From: Botryococcus braunii
Taxonomy: Eukaryota; Chlorophyta; Trebouxiophyceae
Direction of reading: 5' to 3'
NCBI GenBank assembly: GCA_002005505.1
Contig: KV908427.1
Coordinates: 372,122-436,121, forward strand
DNA length: 64,000 nucleotides
The notes beneath the pieces were generated by a model that had not been told where the DNA came from, searched no databases, and was given only the letters and a program-made list of their open reading frames with translations. The position numbers were made by a program, and so were the translations under genes. The first letter of the stretch is position 1. Each line of letters opens with the position of its first letter. Below, piece after piece: positions 1-9,674 of this stretch.

Positions 1-176
1 ATGCGCAGCCCCCCCCCCCCCCCCACCTCCCTTCACCTGGACATGCAGAACGTAGACCGCCCCTCCCCCCCCCCCCCCCGGGGGTCCCCCAACATGCAAG
101 GTTCGCACCCCGCCCTCGACATGCAGAACCTTCACCCCGCCCGCTGTGCAGAACGCGCAACCGCCCCCCAACCCGC

Positions 177-207
<31 letters not shown>

Positions 208-640
208 GCAGGACGTGCACCCCGCCCCGACATGCGAAACGTGCGCCACGTCCCAACATGCAGAAGACGCGGTAACCCCCCCCCTCTCCTCCCCGGAAGG
301 GGCAAGCCCATCCCACCCCACCCCGACATGCAAAACGCGGACCTCCCCCCGACTTGCAGGATCGCCTACCCTACTCCGACATGCAGAGTGCGCACCTTGC
401 CCCGACACACAGGAAGGCTCACCCCGCCCTGACATGCAGAAAGGCAATCCCGCTGCGATACGCGGACCCCGCCCCAGGCGGAATACGCACCTCGCCACGA
501 CATGCAGGAACGCGCAGCCTGCCCGAACATGTGGAAAGCGCACCCCGCACCGACATGCGGCACACGCAGGCCGCCCCAGCGACCGTCACAATGCGAAAGC
601 CTTGAAGAAAGGCATCCCCATTGGCCCACTACACGGGGAA
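1..640. repeat. Degenerate C-rich minisatellite
   Basis: An array of imperfect units of about 22-27 bp built around CGACATGCAGAACGC separated by C-runs. The core (c)gacatgca(g/a)aa recurs at least fifteen times, for example near 40, 119, 249, 327, 378, 430, 499 and 551. Homopolymer C tracts and an AC microsatellite lie inside it. All frames give low-complexity Pro/His/Thr/Arg-rich peptides that simply reflect the repeat, so I call no gene. The left edge is cut by the window. Confidence 0.8.
177..204. repeat. (AC)n microsatellite
   Basis: About 14 uninterrupted AC dinucleotides inside the minisatellite. Confidence 0.95.
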
Positions 641-828
641 AGGAAACAGTGATGTGAAATGTAGGGCAAGCAATCGTATGGCATGGACATGGCCAGAACC
701 CGCCCCCTCTCCCAGGATCGGCTTTCGCTATTCAGGGGTTGCCAAATTCTCATGAAGAATGTTTTGGCCGGAGTTTGATAGGTGTCTCGCTATTCAGGTG
801 TCTCCACAGGCATGGTCCGGCAAATATC
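641..828. other. Unassigned noncoding stretch
   Basis: No coding pattern is visible. The 10-mer gctattcagg occurs twice about 60 bp apart (near 728 and 789). The stretch ends at the start of the first copy of the 355 bp direct repeat. Confidence 0.4.
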
Positions 829-1180
829 GTACAGTACAGAGCTGTACAGTGGCTGTGCAGCTGGTAGTGCCTCCACAACAACTACCCTGGCGTTGCACAC
901 TCGCGCCGTGTCAGCGGCAAACCTGAAAAACAGGCTGCCGCCCTAATACAATACCAACAGTACATTAGACATGAACCAAACTTTAAAGGGTGACTTCTTA
1001 GGGTGTGAAATGCAATGGCGGACAGTTCTGCTATCTAGATCATGATATCGAAAATCGAACCAACTCATGTGGCCGACCGCCCGAGTTTGGCTAGGAGCAT
1101 TTTGAATAGTTGCCCCGTCGCAAGGGGAGTGCCAGACGTGGTAGCCGATGCAACTACTGCGAATTTGAGATAAAAGATAG
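829..1180 (+). repeat. Dispersed direct repeat, copy 1
   Basis: Aligns along its whole length with 2279-2637. Shared landmarks in the same order are gtacagtacagagctgtaca, cgttgcacactcgcgcc, aacaggctgccgcc, ctatctagatcat, gggagcattttgaatagttg and gcgaatttgagata. Copy 2 has a 6 bp insertion (tgacgt) and many substitutions, so the duplication is old. It has no ORF worth calling. It may be the arms of a larger element or of one sequence split by later insertions. Confidence 0.8.
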
Positions 1181-1183
1181 CCA

Positions 1184-1790
1184 CCAAGGTACCGGTTCGA
1201 TTATCAATCGGCATATAAGCCCGAGCCGGATCGGCTCCCCCTATCCACTCTGCCTGGCACTACACTCTCCCCTTCCTGGGAGACGAGCGTCTTCACTTGA
1301 ACCCTGGCCGATGGCGAGGGCTCTGAGACTTTCGCCACCAAAAAGTAATATTCTTCGAGATATGTATGCATGCACACCGATCCGCACAGATGAAAGTGCT
1401 GGTATGGTCTCCACAACATACCACCAGCGGTGAGTGCCCACCGGCAACTCCCAGCTACCAAGGTACCGGTCAATTGTCCATCGGCATACAAGCGCGAGCC
1501 GGATTGGCTTCCACGATCCGCTCCGCCCGGCACTACATATGCTAGTATCTCGAATGTGTCACGGGACAAGTGGGTCGCAGTCGCACTACAGTGCATGAAG
1601 AAAGACCTACAAAGGTGTGGACCGATATGGGCCACCAAAAATGTGTTTTCCTCAAGATATGTGTGCACCGATGAAAGTGCTGGTATGCATATGGTCTCCA
1701 CACCACACCATACCACCCACTGGCGAGTGGCCACCGGCAACTCCCAGGTACCAAGGTACCGGTTCGATTATCCAATCGGCATATAAGCGA
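1184..1790 (-). repeat. Three decayed TRIM-type LTRs in tandem
   Basis: Three related blocks begin near 1184, 1457 and 1749, each with accaaggtaccggt followed by cggcata(t/c)aagc. The reverse complement matches the LTR of the small element at 40152-41625: shared blocks include aagtaatattctt, gaaagtgctggtatggtc and gatatgggccaccaaaaa. The last block is the complement of the candidate primer site next to that element's 5' LTR. Near 1254 the complement of a purine tract (ctctccccttcc) abuts a TGTAGTGCC-type LTR start. The blocks look like three LTRs separated by very short internal remnants. Confidence 0.6.
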
Positions 1791-1815
1791 GTAAAAGCTT
1801 TAGTCAATTACTTTA

Positions 1816-2267
1816 GTATGGGATTAAGGTGGAGGTGGGGACCCCGAATCAGAGGCGGGGCCCCGATGCAACGCATTCGGCAGGGGTCTAACGGCGCTGG
1901 TGGATGGGCCGTTCTGTGATGACCCGTTCCTGTAAGTGTGGTCTATTATGCGTGTGTCTGTGTGGCTGCATGAGGACATGCAAAAGCAAAGGGGGGAATG
2001 ATGTAAAAGGCAGCAGGGATTTTTCGGCATTTCTGGACATTTCCCGTACCCCTAGCCTAGGCGCACATGTTGCGCACATGTCGTACAAGCAACGCAAGTA
2101 CACATGTGCCTCATGCGTGATCACGTCTAGCCTTGGCCTCCTGGCCGTAGAACTCCAATAAATTGTCACTAGCGTTTGCGTCATAGTAGGATTCTATAAG
2201 ATATTGTAGACACCACTATAGAAAGTTGGGTGGCTAGTGCAGACACCGCTAATAGGAACGTGGAGAT
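1816..2267 (+). mobile_element. Decayed gypsy 3' end: UTR, PPT and partial LTR
   Basis: Bases 1816-1990 resemble the complement of the 3' UTR of gypsy A (ggtggggacccc, ttcggcaggggtc, gcatgaggacatgcaaa). The purine tract aaaggggggaatga follows, and an LTR starting at 2002 resembles the gypsy D family LTR (gcatttctggacatttccc, cctagcctaggcgcacatgt, catagtaggattcta). The LTR is cut short at the second copy of the direct repeat at 2279. No coding sequence survives. Confidence 0.7.
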
Positions 2268-2278
2268 AAACAGGATTT

Positions 2279-2637
2279 GTACAGTACAGAGCTGTACAAT
2301 GGCTGTGCATCGGGTGTTGCCTCCACAAGAACTACCCGGCGTTGCACACTCGCGCCATGTCAGCAGCAAACTTGAAAAACAGGCTGCCGCCCAAATACAA
2401 TACTAACAGTACACCTAGATATGAATAAAATCTTTAAGTGCTTAGGGATTAGGGTGTGAACTGCAATGGCGGAAGGTTTTGTTATCTAGATCATAATTTC
2501 GAAGATCGAAACGACTCTTGTAGCCGCGCTGCCCGACCTTGGCTGGGAGCATTTTGAATAGTTGCCCCGTTGACGTCGCAAGGGGAGCGACAGACGTGGT
2601 AACAGATGCAACCACTGCGAATTTGAGATAGAAGATG
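2279..2637 (+). repeat. Dispersed direct repeat, copy 2
   Basis: Second copy of the sequence at 829-1180 in the same orientation, diverged by scattered substitutions and short indels. About 1.1 kb of TRIM-like and gypsy remnants separate the two. Confidence 0.8.
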
Positions 2638-2857
2638 GGAGGCTTGAGTATTTGTATAGCCACTCTCTGGTTGTTCGGTGGCGCCACCTCAGATTAAGTA
2701 ACCGTTCACGCAAATGCAAGCTCAAAATGCAAAAGCTGCAGCCTTACATTCAGGGAGGTTGTCAATCCTTTTGGCATTCAACCACCATATCTGGGTGGCA
2801 ACAGAGACGGACCATAATTGCGGACACGCTCTCTCCAGGAGTAAGTTCATTCAGCAT

Positions 2858-3165
2858 GGCCACCCAACAAAGGGGGAGGGGCAATGGAGCATTGGCCGGT
2901 GCTGCCCCACAGCGCAAGCGTACGCCCCCTGCTCTGGACTCCCTGAAACCTTCAGCCATAGTGCTTGGTTCTGGATGTGATACTTCATTCCTTCCTTTTT
3001 TACCCCCTCCGATTTGCATGTCGAGGATACCCCCGTAGCTCAGGCCCGCAGGGCTCACAAGGTCACTCTCCCAGAGCCCGCTTATGAGGTCTCCAGCCCC
3101 CTCGGCACAATGGAGCGAATTGAGTTGGCCTAACCCAGCTGAGCTCAACCTCGACACCCATGTTT
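2858..3165 (+). pseudogene. Possible Gag remnant of the Dam/PHD gypsy
   Basis: An ATG-led stretch (MATQQRGRGN...) rich in Arg, Gly and Pro is followed, after a frame change near 3010, by a protein-like run (HVEDTPVAQARRAH, then LPEPAYEVSSPLGTMER) ending in TAG near 3130. The basic, low-complexity start and the position directly upstream of the Dam-RT pol fit a Gag. No zinc knuckle or capsid motif is visible, so the assignment rests mainly on position. Bases 2638-2857 show nothing I can name. Confidence 0.25.
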
Positions 3166-3222
3166 ACAATCCTCATGTTTACAATCCTTACTTGAAAACT
3201 GAGGAATGCTTACACGGATAAC

Positions 3223-3462
3223 TGTTGAGTTGTCAACATACAGTATAGGATGCCTTGTGCTTTAGGTGATCTTCAAATTTACAATATTGGGATACGGGTT
3301 CACTATCAACATAAGGTACCTCGAGACACGTTAAAATGAGGTCTATTTCGTACATAAGGTACATTGTGATCGTGATCGAACTCTTAAGGCTGCTGTCGTC
3401 GCTTAGTCGGGCAACTGGTTTGGAAAGATGCTGGGCATTCTTGATGATACGTAGCGTGCTTC
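3223..3462 (+). repeat. Decayed copia LTR fragment
   Basis: Starts TGTTGAGTTGTCAACATACA and follows the reverse complement of the copia A and C LTRs in order: atgccttgtgctttaggtgatcttca, ggatacggg, cataaggtacct, acataaggtaca, gaactcttaaggctgc, gcaactggtttggaaagatg. It stops after gctgggcatt, about one third of the way into the LTR. It lies between the candidate Gag and the Dam-like pol, so it is probably a truncated insertion into that older element. Confidence 0.8.
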
Positions 3463-3658
3463 AGAGGGTTCCCGTGCCCAATGGTATCCAAAATGTTTCG
3501 CGTTTAAATGGGCTGATTATTAGTAAGGTAATGACTCTGGCTTGTACTGGATATGGTATTGTAATTGACAAGGTTCCGAAAGTGAGATTGAGATCTACAA
3601 CGCCGTAGTAAGCAACGAGAGTCGAGAGCTGGAGTTAGCAGCCCATCCTTACATGACT

Positions 3659-4105
3659 CAAGATTGGATGTTAGAAACTAATATTTCTAGGGAAATAGAA
3701 TCACAGTGGGGCCCATTTGACCTCGACGCATGTTGTGATTTCCAAGGTCACAACTCGCAGGTACCTTTGTATTGGTCCGCTGAGGACGATTGTTTACAGC
3801 AAAGCTGGACCCAGGTGAGTATATATTGCAACCCACTTTTTTCGATAATTGACAGAGTTGTGAATCACTGTCTCGCGAGTTTCACCAGTAGTCCCTTTAC
3901 AACTAGTGCAGTGCTTGTGCTACCATGGTGGCCATCTGCCCCTTGGTTTCCTATAGTAATGGAGCAATTTGAGATCGTCAAGCAGTACCCTCCTGGTGTG
4001 CAGCTTTTCACAGGCCCGGAAGAGGACCCTGCAGGTCCGCGACGACGTTATGGCCCTACCAGATGGCCTGTCATAATTGTCCGTGTCCCCACTTCACTTA
4101 GGAAG
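3659..4105 (+). other. Dam-like (phage N6-adenine methylase-type) domain
   Basis: The segment reads DWMLETNISREIESQWGPF, DLDACCDF, NSQVPLYWSAEDDCLQQSW, YCNPLFSIIDRVV and then VLVLPWWPSAPWFPIV. This pattern (W at the start, WGPFDLD, a paired aromatic/Asp block, a CNPLFS element in the place of NPPY or FPPF, and WPxxPWFP) is the one I know from the Dam-like domain of DIRS-type retroelements and phage methylases. Here it sits N-terminal to a gypsy RT. The methylase motif DPPY/NPPY is degraded to CNPLFS, so catalysis is doubtful. Homology is inferred from motif spacing. Confidence 0.6.
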
Positions 4106-6013
4106 GAAGATCCCGGTATGCAGAAGTTGAGAGAGATAACAAATACCGAAAAGATGAAACAGGACCCCGATCCCATGTTAAAAATCACCACCGGGATGCC
4201 GAAATTGGGACCTAAGAGAGAAGAAGAGATTCAGAGATTAATACAGGAGTATAAGGATGTATTTTCTCCAGGTATAGTACAAGAAAGAACCACCTTAATG
4301 CATCACCGCATAGACACTGGGGATGCGGTCCCCATTAAAACACGCCCTTATCGCTTGTCCCGATCTGAGGATCAGGTGATCGAGGAAGAAGTCCACAAAA
4401 TGCTAGAGGCTGGAGTGATAGCGCCTTTGAAGGAATTCCAGCTCTCCTTGGTCTAGTTCGCCTGTGTTAGTAGGCACGCCGGATGGCTCTTTCCGGTTTT
4501 GTTCTGACGACCGTCCATTAAATGCAGTTACTAGACGTGACAACTATCCCATGCCCAGGATAGACGAGACCCTAGATTCCTTAGGTCAGGGGGTGGAATA
4601 TTTAAGTAAGATTGACTGCAAATCAGCCTTTTGGTTGATACCAGTAGCCCCAGAGGACCGTCCAAAGACCGCTGTTACTACCAAAGAAGGTTTATTCGAG
4701 TTTGTATCAATGCCGTTCGGCTTGCGTAACGCCCAGGCTACGCTTCAGAGATTTGTTAACACTTTGTTGCAAGACTTAATAGGAAAGTGTTGTGTCATTT
4801 ATCTAGATAACTGTTTCATATACAGCCGCACATGTGAGGACCACCTCACTCATCTGAAATTAGTGCTTGAAGGCTTCCGTGCGGTGGGCTTTAGAGCCGA
4901 CCCAGCCAAGTGTGAGTTATGTTGCAGTGAAGTGTTGTACTTAGTATACATTATTACGCCTCAAGGCATAAAGCCCAACCCTTCTAAGGTTGAGGCAGCA
5001 CCGCCGACGAACGTAACCGAAGTAAGGTCCTTTTTGGGACTTGCAAACTATTACAGGAGATTTCTGCACAACATGGCCGCCATATCTGCCCTTTTGATGC
5101 GGCTTACGAAAAAGGGGGTTGTTTTCAACTGGACCACTGACTGCCAAGCCGCCTTTGAAGCCATCAAGGCTATGCTGGTGGATGCGCCGCTTCTACGATA
5201 CCCCGACTTCAGCAAGAAATTCACCATATACACTGATTGGCAGCCCGGAGCCGCCGCCGCTATTCTGGGCCTGGAGCTCGAGGATGGTGATCACGTGATC
5301 GCATACGCCAGCAAAACTTTACAAGGAGCGGAGCTGGTCTACTCCAACGGATGGGGAGCTTCTTGCCATAGTGTGGGCAGTGAAGCTATTCCGCCCCTAC
5401 CTCTATGGAGTTCAATTTTCTATAGTAACAGACCACCACATGACCACTTTGTACAAAGCTTTAAAGTGGTTACTCACCACACGCAATATGTCCGGCAAGC
5501 TAGCACGATACACCATCGAACTACAAGAATATGACTTTGACATCCAGCACCGCTCGGGGACCTTGCATGGGAATGTGGACTGCCTTTCTCGTCTACGCCT
5601 ATTGCCGCCTCCTGGAGAAGACTACAGTGAAGAGCCGCCCGCTCTTCACTGCAGCAAATATTGAGGAGAACTACATGCACTGCTGCTACACCTTGACCCT
5701 TGGCAAAGAAAATATGCCGCCCGCTGAAAGACACAATGGACCTGGACCAACCTTACCTGCCACCCGCGCACGATACCACTCAGCGCGGCGAGATAATAAC
5801 TTCACCAACCCTATGCCGCATGACGACCCCGGAGAATGATGCACCCCCTTCCAGGGACTGTCTGCCGGAGATGAGAATTGAAGCAACACAGATTTATGAC
5901 CTGCCACCGCCTATGGAGACTTTATCTAGCCGTTCTGCCGCCCTGGCCAGCCAAGAATCTGTGACTACACCGTGTACGCGTTTCGACAGCCCGCCGCTTA
6001 TGGAAGATGTACC

Positions 6014-6152
6014 GTGCCAAGTCTGCACGGGAAGAGATGATGAGGAGACCATGCTACTATATGACCTGTGCAACCACGGATACAACATCGACTGTTTGGA
6101 GCTTGCACTGGCCCGGGTACCCAGGGGACCTTGGCTATGCCCTTTATGCGAC
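6014..6152 (+). other. PHD-finger-like module, partly degraded
   Basis: Encodes CQVC, then LLYDLCNHGYNIDCLELAL, then PRGPWLCPLC. The spacing and the GYxxxCL...P.GxWxCPxC signature are those of a PHD C4HC3 zinc finger. Two expected ligands are changed: LLCDxC reads LLYDLC (Cys to Tyr) and GYHxxC reads GYNIDC (His to Asn); each is one base from the canonical codon. PHD fingers read histone tails, so an ancestral role in choosing integration sites is plausible but inferred. Confidence 0.65.
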
Positions 6153-7500
6153 CAGATTGCAGATGCCGTCCCCTCTCGGGACATTGTGGACGATGAAGAA
6201 GTACTTGACTACCTAGCCCCCGACAAACGACACCGACCTGGGACAAGCCGCAAGGATGCTAAGCGAATAGCACGCCGGGCCCAGAACTACTACTTTGCCG
6301 CCGAAGAATTCCCCATTGAATGGAGGACCCGCAATTGGCCACTTGTAAGAAAGGCCACAAGAGGATTTAGCCTACGAACCGTACCATAGTACGAGGACAG
6401 AATTGACGTTATTGAGGAGCTACACGACGAAATGGGCCACTACAGAGTTAACCGCACGGTTCATCTTATCAATGAGCGCTTTTACAGATATGTCCTTCGA
6501 CGTCAGACTATACATACAACATTGCCCTGCAGGGTGCCAGCTGGATGTCAGTTCAGGACCATTCAACTCACCAAGCCAATGGAGCTGACTCCCGTAGCCG
6601 TCACGGGGGTCTTTCACATGATTGGAGTGGACCTGACAGGACCCATGGATGCGCCCTCGAGGCGAGGGAAAGTGCCACCGCCGCCATAGACTACCTCACC
6701 AAATGGGGGGAGGCCAAGATTGTCCCAAACAAACAAGCATCGACTACCGCAAAATTTTTCAAAGAAGAGATACGGCACGGCACGGCTGCCCCAGATTGTT
6801 ATCACGGAAAATGGCAAAGAACGGCAAGGAGAATTCCAAACTGTGATGAACCAATGCTTTATAGAAGTAAAAAAGACCAGCCCTTATCATTCCCAAGCCA
6901 ATGGCCTCGTCCAGAGGTTTCATGGCACATTGAAAGAGAAGCTCGGGCATGCCGCCATTGAAAGCCCTGGAGCGTGGGACCGCAAACTACCTGACATTCT
7001 TCTGGGGTACCGGACGAGTCCCCGGGGTTCCACCAAGCACAGCCCCTTCCGGTTGTTGTATGGAAGAGCAGCCACACTACCTATCGACAATAAGACCTTA
7101 CCAAGCACCACGCCGGACCCAAGAGGCGGGGAAGGAAGTTGCCCCCGCGAGAGACATCAAGAGGAGATTGCAGCCGCCCACACCAGCATTGCGCGCGCCC
7201 AAGAACGCCAGAAAAGAGAATACGCTCAGAAACTGAAGCCCACCAAGCGTGGACGAGAAATTGAAGAAGAGCTCCGTAACCTACGGCCTGGAGACTTGAT
7301 AGCCGTCAAAAACTGGAAAAAGCACAAATTGGCCCCACCATTTGTGGGGCCCCTTCATCTTCAAGGAGTACTACGACGACAGCACGCTTGTTATCCAAAA
7401 TTTTAAAGGAAAGATATGGAGGGAATCCATCCACACTATCGGAAAGTACCATCACGACCGCCGTTTAAATCCAGCCCAAGAGGGTGGCTTGAAGAACTAA

Positions 7501-8373
7501 CAAGCAAAGGAATTTTGCTGAAAATTATGCACGACCGCAGGTTATGGGACAATAGTATTTTTTAAATAAAGGAGTTATGCCTCCCTGTGAAGGACACGAT
7601 GGAACACGAGTTTCGAGCCAACACTATCTTATGCTCGGATGATTGTACCTTATCTTTATAACCAAGAACCCAGAAAGATGTTTCACAGTCTCTCTCCCCT
7701 TTTAGGGGGGGGGGGAAGCACGCTACATATGTCATGAAATGGCGTGTGGCTGTGATTATAAGTGGACAAGCAAATATTGTTGTGTTTTATGATGCAAAAT
7801 CGGTGGAAACATGATGCGGACGAAAGAAAGACATTTAACAGTTCGAATCGAGTGGAAATTGCAATTGTACATCGAGATATCTTCATCTCATTGGGGAAGA
7901 AGACAAGGAACAAGACGTGGAAAATTGGCAAGATCTTTTGCCCTGTGGCTCTTGATTCTGGCCCCTTTTAAGGCCAATTAAGACCCTCCAGAAGTCCCGT
8001 TTTGTGGAGTACAGCCAGAAGTGGACAGTGGCTTCAGTTGCATAGATTTGCCTTCCCATGGGTGCCGTGTGTCGTGGCCCCATGGAAGTGATCGGTAGTC
8101 ATAGGCACATACCGATAGGTGCGAACCGACGTACGTGAACCTAGACATTGATGATCTGGTAGTTACTAGCCATTAAAGACCGTTTCTCCTCTATTCTTAA
8201 AAGACAGCTACGTGAGTGCTGCGCGGGTATGCATGTGAAGTGCCCGTTGTCTATATAAGGAGGGCTGCCTCCCCGTCACAGTTACAGAGAGATTACAAAG
8301 AGATTGCATGGCTGGTTGTAAAAGGATTGCCCCAAGTTTCAACCTCCTGTCCGAGCGGCGCCCCGTTGGTGTG
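7501..8373 (+). other. Noncoding region, possible 3' LTR of the Dam/PHD gypsy
   Basis: No coding pattern. A purine tract, a run of G followed by gaa, lies at about 7704-7717 and could be the PPT of the preceding gypsy. A TATA-like ctatataagg lies at 8251-8260, as expected inside an LTR promoter. The right edge is the start of the G1 LTR at 8374. No second copy of this stretch occurs in the window, so the LTR call rests only on the PPT and TATA positions. Confidence 0.3.
8252..8260 (+). promoter_or_regulatory. Candidate TATA box
   Basis: tatataagg, the only strong TATA element in the noncoding stretch downstream of the Dam/PHD gypsy pol. If that stretch is an LTR, this would drive its transcript. 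Confidence 0.35.
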
Positions 8374-8636
8374 TGTAGCATTTCCTAGGGTATAATGCTC
8401 TAGTATGGTCCTTGGCATTGCTCATTGACTTGCCATGTGATCGGGGTTCGCAGTATAACCTCGCTCAGGTAGTTCGCTCGGTTGCCCGACTACGCGTCTG
8501 AGGCAGTACGCTATAATTCCACCCACCCTGGGTTTAAGAGTGGGCTTGCGAATTAATCATGTAACACTCTTTCCGTGCACACCACGAAATGTCTCACTGT
8601 CTCATAAAAAACCTCTTCCGCTAAGTTATCGCTACT
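8374..8636 (+). repeat. Gypsy G1 5' LTR
   Basis: Starts TGTAGCATTTCCTAGGG and ends GTTATCGCTACT (CTACA in G2). It aligns throughout with the G2 LTRs at 17108-17369 and 22695-22956, with many substitutions. The final base change breaks the canonical CA end. No partner LTR lies in the window because the right part of G1 is cut off by gypsy A. Confidence 0.9.
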
Positions 8637-8637
8637 G

Positions 8638-8654
8638 TGGTATTGGCGATAAGG
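8638..8654 (+). promoter_or_regulatory. G1 primer binding site
   Basis: tggtattggcgataagg, one base after the LTR. It matches G2's tggtatcggcgacaagg with two changes. It pairs with a tRNA 3' end of the form ...CGCCGAUACCA. Confidence 0.75.
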
Positions 8655-8709
8655 ATTAGTTCCTTATCGTTTGTTCGTGGTGCGTTTTTGTTTCCTCTCG
8701 TGATTCGTT

Positions 8710-8952
8710 ATGTCGGGGCATCCGCGTTCGAGGTCGAGAGCCCGTGCTCCCAGTCCGACCTTTGCAGAGCATGATCCATCGCTAGATCTTCATGATGAAG
8801 ATGATGTAGACCTTTCAGCTGTAGATCCTGCTCGTATGCTTAGGCACTTGGTAGACATCGGGGCTCTTCCCGAAGGAGCCGTTGGTGACGGATCTGGTGT
8901 TCCATTGCTTGCACCTACACCTACGACCACGCAAAACATTATTGATGGTCTC
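8710..8952 (+). pseudogene. Gypsy G1 Gag, N-terminal part
   Basis: Begins MSGHPRSRSRARAPSP and matches the G2 Gag start MSRHPRSGSRARAPSP. An acidic stretch (LDLHDEDDVDLSAVDPARMLRHLVDIGALPEGAV) and IIDGL follow. The frame is cut by the copia A LTR. Across the copia and its GTCTC duplication the reading resumes as ERVIQRALTQPAPVVV at 16043, which confirms the split. Confidence 0.85.
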
Positions 8953-9654
8953 TGTAAAAGGTTATGGGCAGTGGCGTATCCTGTAAGCAAGCAGACAGGT
9001 CGTAAGTTCGTGCCTCTCCAGCTACAGTCCTTGACGACTGTCTGCTCTTTTAGACACATGCAATTGCATGAACAAGACTGGCATCCTTATGTGCCCAGTA
9101 TCTTTCCAAACCAGTTACGTTACATGTTGATCTGTCAATGAGCATCTACACACGGATAAGCTCCTGACGGCTGAAAGCAAGTACCTTCCTATACTCAATC
9201 AAGACTCCGTCCCTTAGCTGTTTGGGAGACTTGATTGTCCACTAAGATGGTTCACTTACAAACAAGCAATCAACATGAACACATTACCAATACACATCCT
9301 GCGTCACCGCACCTGTAAGCAAGCAGACAGGTCGTAAGTTCGTGCCTCTCCAGCTACAGTCCTTGACGACTGTCTGCTCCTTTAGACACATGCAACTGCA
9401 TGAACAAGACTGGCATCCTTATGTGCCCAGTATCTTTCCAAACCAGTTGCTCGAATATGCGGTGATCGCAGCTTTAATAGTCCTTTCACGCTAACGCGTA
9501 ATCTAAATCAGATTGTACCTTATGTTCGAAATAGACCTCATCCGAACGTGTCTTGAGGTACCTTATGTGGATAGTGGACCCGTATCCTAATAATGTACTT
9601 TTGAAGATCACCTAAAGCACAAGGCATTCTATAATGTATGTTCACAACTCAACA
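8953..9654 (-). repeat. Copia A 3' LTR
   Basis: 702 bp. Read on the minus strand it starts TGTTGAGTTGTGAACATACA and ends CCATAACCTTTTACA. A 137 bp unit occurs twice inside it (8980-9116 and 9312-9448) with few differences. GTACCTTATG occurs twice (9515-9524 and 9558-9567). Confidence 0.95.
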
Positions 9655-9667
9655 CTTCCCCTTGCCT
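9655..9667 (-). promoter_or_regulatory. Copia A polypurine tract
   Basis: Minus-strand GGCAAGGGGAAG lies directly against the TGTTGAG start of the 3' LTR. It is the expected plus-strand primer of reverse transcription. The same tract flanks the copia C 3' LTR at 31803. Confidence 0.85.
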
Positions 9668-9674
9668 GCATGCT

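Larger units (their letters stand above)
3570..7500 (+). pseudogene. Ty3/gypsy pol with Dam-like and PHD modules (broken)
   Basis: Domain order is Dam-like domain, RT, RNase H, PHD-like finger, integrase with C-terminal tail. RT is recognised by RIDTGDAVPIKTRPYRLS, the fingers/palm motif SKIDCKSAFW, MPFGLRNAQATLQRF and IYLDNC where YxDD is expected, so the second catalytic Asp is Asn. RNase H has IYTDWQPGAAAA and the tail ends in DIQHRSGTLHGNVDCLSRL. Integrase has ELHDEMGH, FHMIGVDLTGP, ITENGKE and SPYHSQANGLVQRFHGTL; the usual catalytic Asp and Glu are replaced (TEN for SDN, VQR for VER). Frame breaks occur near 4450, 5370, 5660, 6390, 6690 and 7345. The tail (NWKKHKLAPPFVGP, then GKYHHDRRLNPAQEGG) closes with TAA at 7498. 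This is an old, dead gypsy copy. Confidence 0.85.

Noticed and set aside
1..640. CRISPR-like array
   Set aside because: Units are imperfect, adjacent without unique spacers of even length, and the window is eukaryotic.
3336..3608. 90-codon ORF on the plus strand
   Set aside because: Its first half reads through the decayed copia LTR and its second half lies in another frame from the Dam-like domain.
3653..7500. Assignment of the Dam-containing element to DIRS
   Set aside because: It has a DDE-type integrase with zinc finger and a gypsy RT/RNase H, and no tyrosine recombinase motif is visible.
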